Assembly: GCA_013399855.1 (NCBI GenBank)
Contig: VXAY01001310.1
Span: 62,001-126,000, forward strand
DNA length: 64,000 nt
Source of the DNA: Oxyruncus cristatus
Taxonomy: Eukaryota > Chordata > Aves > Passeriformes > Cotingidae
Direction: 5' to 3'
Under the pieces are notes generated by a model. It was not told the DNA's origin. It saw only the letters and a program-made list of their open reading frames with translations, and ran no database searches. Positions 58,549-64,000 of the stretch are shown piece after piece; position 1 is the stretch's first letter, and the number at the start of each line of letters is the position of its first letter. A program made the position numbers and the translations under genes.

Positions 58549-61107
58549 TTATTTAGGAATTGCTTGTCTAGTCTTTCTGCAAGACAGACAAATTTGAAGA
58601 TATTTCAGTAATCTATGGCTGTCAGTGCATAGTGCTTAGCATTTATTTTTAAAGTATTTATGTAAAAGCCAGAGCCAAAGGATCAGAAAGGAAAATGGAC
58701 ACTCGCAAAATCCATTTCTACTCTGCAGTCCATTTCATTGATGAAACTAAAAAAATTTGGTACAGAGTGGTCTTTTGGCAAACTGACCTACTGCAATTGC
58801 CCTGCTGACACCAATTACATAAAGTTATTGTATGTGAGCTTACATTTTCAACAGTAAGTCTTCCAAAGAGGTTCCCAGGTGAAAATTGAATTCTATCTTA
58901 TTGATGATAATATTTTCAAGAAACCAATATTCTTCATGGATCCCAGGTATTCCTGGATCACCTTGTACAGAAAGTTAAGAGACAGCATGTTGAAAAATCT
59001 GCCAAAAACTTCCATTTGAGAGAGAGTTCTGAACTGTAGCAACAGCAATGGACACACTCAAATAAAGGATCTAGGCATCTAATATTTGATACCTGAGCCA
59101 ATAAATTAGGAAAAGTTTAACATGTCTTAGAATGACCAGGAAAAATTCAAAGACATAGGGAACTTCTGCTCTTCAGTACTGTCTTTCTGGAGTTCCATGA
59201 GGTGTATAAAAAAATGTAATGTAATGGAGCATGGATTATTTAGGGTTTCAGCATTCAGTGGAACACATTCCTGATAGGCAATTTTTTGCAGTGTGATTGT
59301 CTAGGAAAATGATTATCAGTGAAATTGGCAGATACTACCAAATATTTTCCATCTTCTGTTTCACTGATAGGAAAAAAATGTGGTCACTGAAGTAATTTTA
59401 GCTTATTTGTTTACAAAGTCCTTTCCTGTGATAATTTTAACTAATGTCCATATTATTTTATCTGATTGTGTTTTATCTTTTCAAGTACTTGCAAGGAGGG
59501 TAGTCCTTGGGTAAGGAACTGATAAGAGAACTTTTTGGCTTTCCAGTGTTTTAGTTTGGATTTCAAACTCTGTAGATATTAAACTTATACCACAATTCAA
59601 AAGCCAAGATTAAAGTTTCAACCCACCCTTTGAAACAATAAAACATTAAATCCATTCACAGGTTACAGCAATCAGATTAGATTTTCTCCAATATAATTAA
59701 TATCTGCTGAGTGGCTCTCCTATATAGCTGGATAAAATGAAAGTTTGCCCCTATTCAAACTGAGAGTTATCTGACATTGTAGAAAACAGTTTTCATATTT
59801 GGGAATTTTTGTTTTCTACTTATGGATAATCGTCTTTTTTATAATTACCTTTTATCAGTACAGGATTCAAATTGAATTAATGGTTGACTCTTATTTAGTC
59901 AAATGAAAGGGAGCTTGTAAAAATTAGTGGCGGGGTGTTGTTTCCTGTGGTCAGATGCTTTTTATTGATAGAAACATCAGCAGGATATTTGGCAGAGAGA
60001 TGTGGCAGAATATCAATGAAAATACATGATGAGGAATAATTTGGGCAAAATATTACAAGACAAAGGAAAGAGACTGATACATCTGCTGCTGAGTCTTAAC
60101 TTAACCAGAGTATGCTTATGCATCTTATCAGATAGCTTGTCCACATGAATACAAAAACATTTTGTTAGGAAAATCACAAAATCTCATCATACATAGCCAC
60201 TACTTTTTACTTACCATAAAAAGATAGGTCTAATATCTCTCTTGGTCCTTGAAGACAAGTCTGTGAACTGCAGTTCCACAGTGTCAATGCCTACGTATGT
60301 GGGAGCTAAGCTGTAAAAGGTGTTGTTAATGCAATAGAAGAGTAGGAAATCTCAAAAGGACAGAAGCTTGTAAAAGTTCAAGGATTAAATAAAATGTTAC
60401 TAGCCCTTACATTGTTTTCTGGGAAAATGAAAGAAAGGGAAATCTTCTCTTCATGCACTTCCTGGTTTCACAGAAATAATGATGCCTAAAGGTATAAAAT
60501 CAGAAGATGTGTTAAAGGTAGTATGATTCCTCACTCCAATAATGTAATCTTTATTCTTTCAGTGTTTTCTGTAAGCAATACCAAAGGCAAATCCCACTTG
60601 TCTGAAACAAAACTGATGAGAGTAAGCTCTGATATATATGTGAATTTGTGAACTCAGGACACAGGCATCAAAGTACTGAGAAATAATGTGTTTGAAAGAG
60701 AAAATCGGTGAGAGATCTGTGAAGAGACAGGAGGTCTCTGATTCTGCTGAGGAGCTCAGAGACTAACTGTTTTGGGTTTTTTTAAGGTCAGACAGTACTA
60801 ATGAAGACTTCTCTGTGAGGGACTCCAACATTTGTTTGCTTTTCATGAGCACTTTGAAAACCTGACTTTGTCCCCTGAGGAGACGTGCACAACTTACTGA
60901 GCTTTTATGTGACCTAGGAAAGTCACATATATTTGATGGAGAAGAAGAGAAAACGAAAACCATTTTAGCTGAAGGTAAAACTGAATGCCTAAGTATGATA
61001 TGAAAAATGGTGGTAGCCTAATGAAGGATCATGGAAACAACTTTCCCTTTGGAATGCACGTATTGGACAAGAAGAACTATACAGCTGCACATAAAGGTAT
61101 GTGCTTA
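58549..61107. other. Unique AT-rich noncoding DNA
   Basis: No gene or interspersed repeat recognised. Confidence 0.5.
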
Positions 61108-62258
61108 TGAGGTGGGTTGACCCCGGATGGATGTCAGGTGCCCACCAAAGCCGTTCTATCACTTTTCATCTTCAGCTGGACAAGGGAGAGGAAATATAAC
61201 AGAATGCTCATGGATCAAGATAAGGACAGGAAGAGATCACTCAGAGATTACTGTTATGGTCAAACAAGCCACAATTTGGGGATAATAATTTATTATCAAA
61301 GTAAGATGATGAGGAATAAAAACAAATCTTTAAACACCTTCTCTCCACTTCTTCCTGCTTCCCAGACTTAACTTCCCTCCCAGTTTTCCCTACCTCCTCC
61401 CCTGTAGTGGCTAGAGGGACCTGAATGGGGGCTGCGGTCAGTTCATCACACACTGTCTCTACCATTCCTTCCTCCTCAGGGGGAGGACTCTTTACACTCT
61501 TTCACTGCCCCAGCATGGGGTCTCTGCCATGGGAGACAGTCCTCCATGAACTTTTCCAATGTGAGTCCTTGCCATTGGCTGTAGTTCTTCACAAACTGCT
61601 CCAGAGTGGGTCCCTTTCCACGGGGAGCAGTTCTTCAGGAGCAGACTGCTCCAGCATGGGTCCCCTACAGGATTACAAGTCCTGCCAGCAAATCTGCTTC
61701 AGCACAGTGTCCTCCATTGGGTCCATAGGTCCTACCAGAAGCCTACTCCAGCACAAAACCTCCAAGGGGTCAGAGCCACCTTTAGGCATCAGTTTGCTCC
61801 AGCAGAGTCCTTTCCATGCTTCAAGTGGATGTCTGCTCTACCCTGGACTTCCATGGGCTAAAGGGGCACAGCCTGCCTCACCATGGTCTTCACCACGGGC
61901 TGCAAGGGAATCTCTACTCTGTTGCCTGGAGCACCTCTTACCTCTCCTTCTTCGCTGATCGTGGTGTCTGCAGGTCTGTTTCTTTTACATATTTTCACTG
62001 TTCTCTCTGTTTTTAATTGTTGCTGCATGTTTCTTCCCTTCCCTTCTTGAATCTATTATCCCCAGAGGTGTTGCTACTGTCACTGATGCGCTCAGCCTTG
62101 GCCAGTAGTGGATTCACCTTGGAAGTGACTGGCATTGGCTCTGTTGGACACAGGGAAGCTTCTACCAGCTTCTCACAGAAGCAACCCCGGTACCAAACAG
62201 AGACTCCACCACCACCACCCCCTCCATGCACAAAGCCTTGACACAAAAGCCCAATACA
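61108..62258 (-). mobile_element. Near-complete solo LTR, reverse orientation (about 1.15 kb)
   Basis: On the minus strand it begins TGTATTGGGCTTTTGTGTCA and ends GGGTCAACCCACCTCA (plus strand TGAGGTGGGTTGACCCC at 61108). It belongs to the LTR family also present at 20848-21534 and 48411-48690, which I recognise from songbird genomes. Flanks are GCTTA on the left and TCTTA on the right, a 4-of-5 match to a 5-bp target duplication. The centre (about 61500-61960) is built of imperfect repeats. No internal retroviral genes are present, so it is a solo LTR. A 177-codon plus-strand frame at 61425-61958 is antisense to the LTR and arises from the repeat. Confidence 0.88.
61507..61960. repeat. Minisatellite-like repeats inside the LTR
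   Basis: Units of roughly 45-65 bases recur, each with a version of CTGCTCCAGCATGGGTCCC and a following CCACGGG-/CCATGGG-type phrase. Instances lie near 61510, 61565, 61600, 61650, 61705 and 61750. The units have drifted apart. The copy at 20848-21534 lacks this block. Confidence 0.75.
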
Positions 62259-64000
62259 TCTTACACTCATTTTGATATAAGTTCCCCCTTTTCTTTTTTC
62301 TAAGTACATTGTACCACTATTGCAAATACATTTTATATATGCTGAAAATATCAGATTCAGTTGAGTTTTAAAACTCTAGCTATGATGAATTTTTTTCCTA
62401 AGTTTTGTTGAATCAGAACCTTTCTGAAATTTCACTGTCTCTCATATTTACTTTTATCCATAGGGACTTTCTGTGTTATGCTTTGCTTTTGTGGTTTCCT
62501 TTCTTTTGTACTCAATCTAATTTTATAGTAATTTGAATGCTGGCATTCCTACCTACTAAAATGCATTTCCCTTAAAATTTATAATTGTGTCATGGAGGAC
62601 ATGCTTTATGGATGTAATACTGTACAAACACTCCTATTGAATCCACTTGCAGTGAATCTTGTACTTAAACATTGTTTTGTGTACAGTGCTTTTCAAGCAT
62701 GTAAAAATCTCATAACTTTCAAAATATTTCTCTAGTGTTTTCATTATTCAATAGATTCTTCTTCTTTTTTTGACAATTGATCTTAATGCTATGAGCATTG
62801 CATAACTAACAAATAGACATAGGGTTGCTGTTCTAAGAATGACTCTCTGTGCCATCCCTCTTCTAATTTCTAGCACCTTCTTCTGCAAGTAAAACACACA
62901 AGTTGGCAATAGTTTTTGTCTATCACATCATGGATGGGGTAGCCAAAGACCAAAAAAATTGTATGTCAGTGTAGAGGATAATATTTTCTTGAACAGAAAG
63001 GATCTCTAACATAGTATACACAGGTAGATAAAGGAAGATGAAAAAGAAAGCCTGCCTCTACAGCTAAGGAGTTTGGGCTCATGGTTTCTCAACGGTAATT
63101 TTTTTGTACTTTAAGGTACATAACATCTCTCTCACTGGATTCTCTTCCAATTTGTGACTCTCTACTTTTCTTTCCTGGTGTGATATTTCTGCATAAATTC
63201 CTCATGGTTCCAACTATTTTAATGTAAATGACTCAGAGTTCTCACTTTTCACTTCTGACCTCTCTCCTCTGTTTAATCCATCACCTATCATCTCCATTTT
63301 AACATGGCTCATAATGATGTTCTTATTTTCTTCTAATAATCCTCAAGAGGACTTCTGAATATAGAATTATTCATATGAATAAGGTAATTTTATTTTAACT
63401 TTGAGCTCTTCTGTCTGTGTTTCGAATCTCAGAAGGACAGAGTGCAAAACTGTTCCAATCAATGAGTTGTAAAATTGTTCTATAGCTCATCTAGTTCTGT
63501 ACATTTTCTTTCTTGTTAAACACTTAAAAAAACCCCAAGGAACCACTGTACATAAGTTGTAAAGGACCTTATACTCACTTGGTAAAAACTTTTGTTACTG
63601 CACAAAATCAGGGCATATAATCTTTTAAAGTTAAAAAAAAATTAATTGAACCTTTCTCAATTTATATTTTTTTGTCCTCTATTTCTCACAGAGAGAGATT
63701 TCCAGAATCTCATTTATCTGACCAATACTAATTCTGTGTAATCTAAATTTATTCACAGCCACCTTGTATCCATTTATTTTGTGTCCATACTGTCCCACAA
63801 CCTGCCTACTCTTATTCCCAGTGCTAACATTTGAGCCAACAACCTGGTGCAAGCTACCCAAGGGTCTTTAGAGGTGCAGTCTTAGCAGCAGGACATTCAT
63901 TATCTGAGTCAAATGTCCCAAAGTGTAACACTCATCCCCACCTCAGCACCAAATCATAAAAGCAGCCCCAGGTAGTGACAGGAGCACACACACATATTCC
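62259..64000. other. Unique AT-rich noncoding DNA to window end
   Basis: No gene recognised. The stretch 63665-63860 (CACAGCCACCTTGTATCCAT, GTCCATACTGTCCCACAACC) faintly recalls an ancient minus-strand CR1, but I cannot support that firmly. The last 150 bases are GC-richer and unidentified. Confidence 0.45.

Noticed and set aside
61425..61958. 177-codon open frame, the longest one that is not CR1
   Set aside because: It lies antisense within an LTR and follows its internal repeats. The Ser/Leu-rich product has no domain, and the frame reflects GC-rich repeat composition.
63665..63860. Possible ancient CR1 on the minus strand
   Set aside because: Only a faint resemblance, with no tail or recognisable coding motif. 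It is left as unidentified.
1..64000. Search for CRISPR arrays, tRNA/rRNA genes, operons or a novel defence-like system
   Set aside because: The composition and repeats are those of a bird nuclear genome. No regularly spaced repeats, cloverleaf genes or clustered open frames were seen.

Overview
This is AT-rich, gene-poor nuclear DNA from a bird, most likely a songbird or another member of Neoaves. The diagnosis rests on the repeats. There are many CR1 non-LTR retrotransposon fragments, several ending in the ATTCTATG-type 3' repeat typical of avian CR1. There are also several long-terminal-repeat (LTR) sequences of the endogenous-retrovirus families that I recognise from songbird genomes. These family names come from memory of the sequences, not from a search. 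No bacterial operon, CRISPR array, tRNA, rRNA or intact host protein gene is visible.

Layout. 1-12 kb: mostly unique AT-rich DNA with a GAGGY pentanucleotide array near 4.1 kb, two CR1 3' ends on the plus strand (6.9 and 7.6 kb) and a GC-richer, possibly LTR-derived patch (9.7-10.2 kb). 12.5-13.1 kb: two CR1 reverse-transcriptase pieces lying out of order. 15.5-16.9 kb: a CR1 piece beside a complete solo LTR flanked by a 5-bp target-site duplication. 19.4-21.5 kb: a minus-strand CR1 endonuclease-domain fragment, then an internally deleted LTR. 21.5-39 kb: a long, mostly unique stretch with microsatellites, a 37-base assembly gap at 35.4 kb and a candidate 27-nt microexon at 36.1 kb. 38.9-39.5 kb: an ERVK-like LTR. 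40.8-44.2 kb: a cluster of minus-strand CR1 copies, the last with a 275-codon open frame. 48.4 kb: a truncated LTR. 54.8-58.5 kb: the densest repeat cluster (two LTRs, two CR1s and an LTR 3' portion). 61.1-62.3 kb: a near-full-length LTR of the same family as those at 20.8 and 48.4 kb, carrying an internal minisatellite.

If the microexon is real, the window is probably part of one or more very large introns of a host gene transcribed on the plus strand. Otherwise it reads as a gene desert. The open frames in the window are CR1 remnants, frames inside LTRs, simple-repeat artefacts or chance frames. I did not find a new biological system. The most testable leads are the microexon, the solo LTR with its exact target duplication, and the rearranged CR1 and LTR copies.
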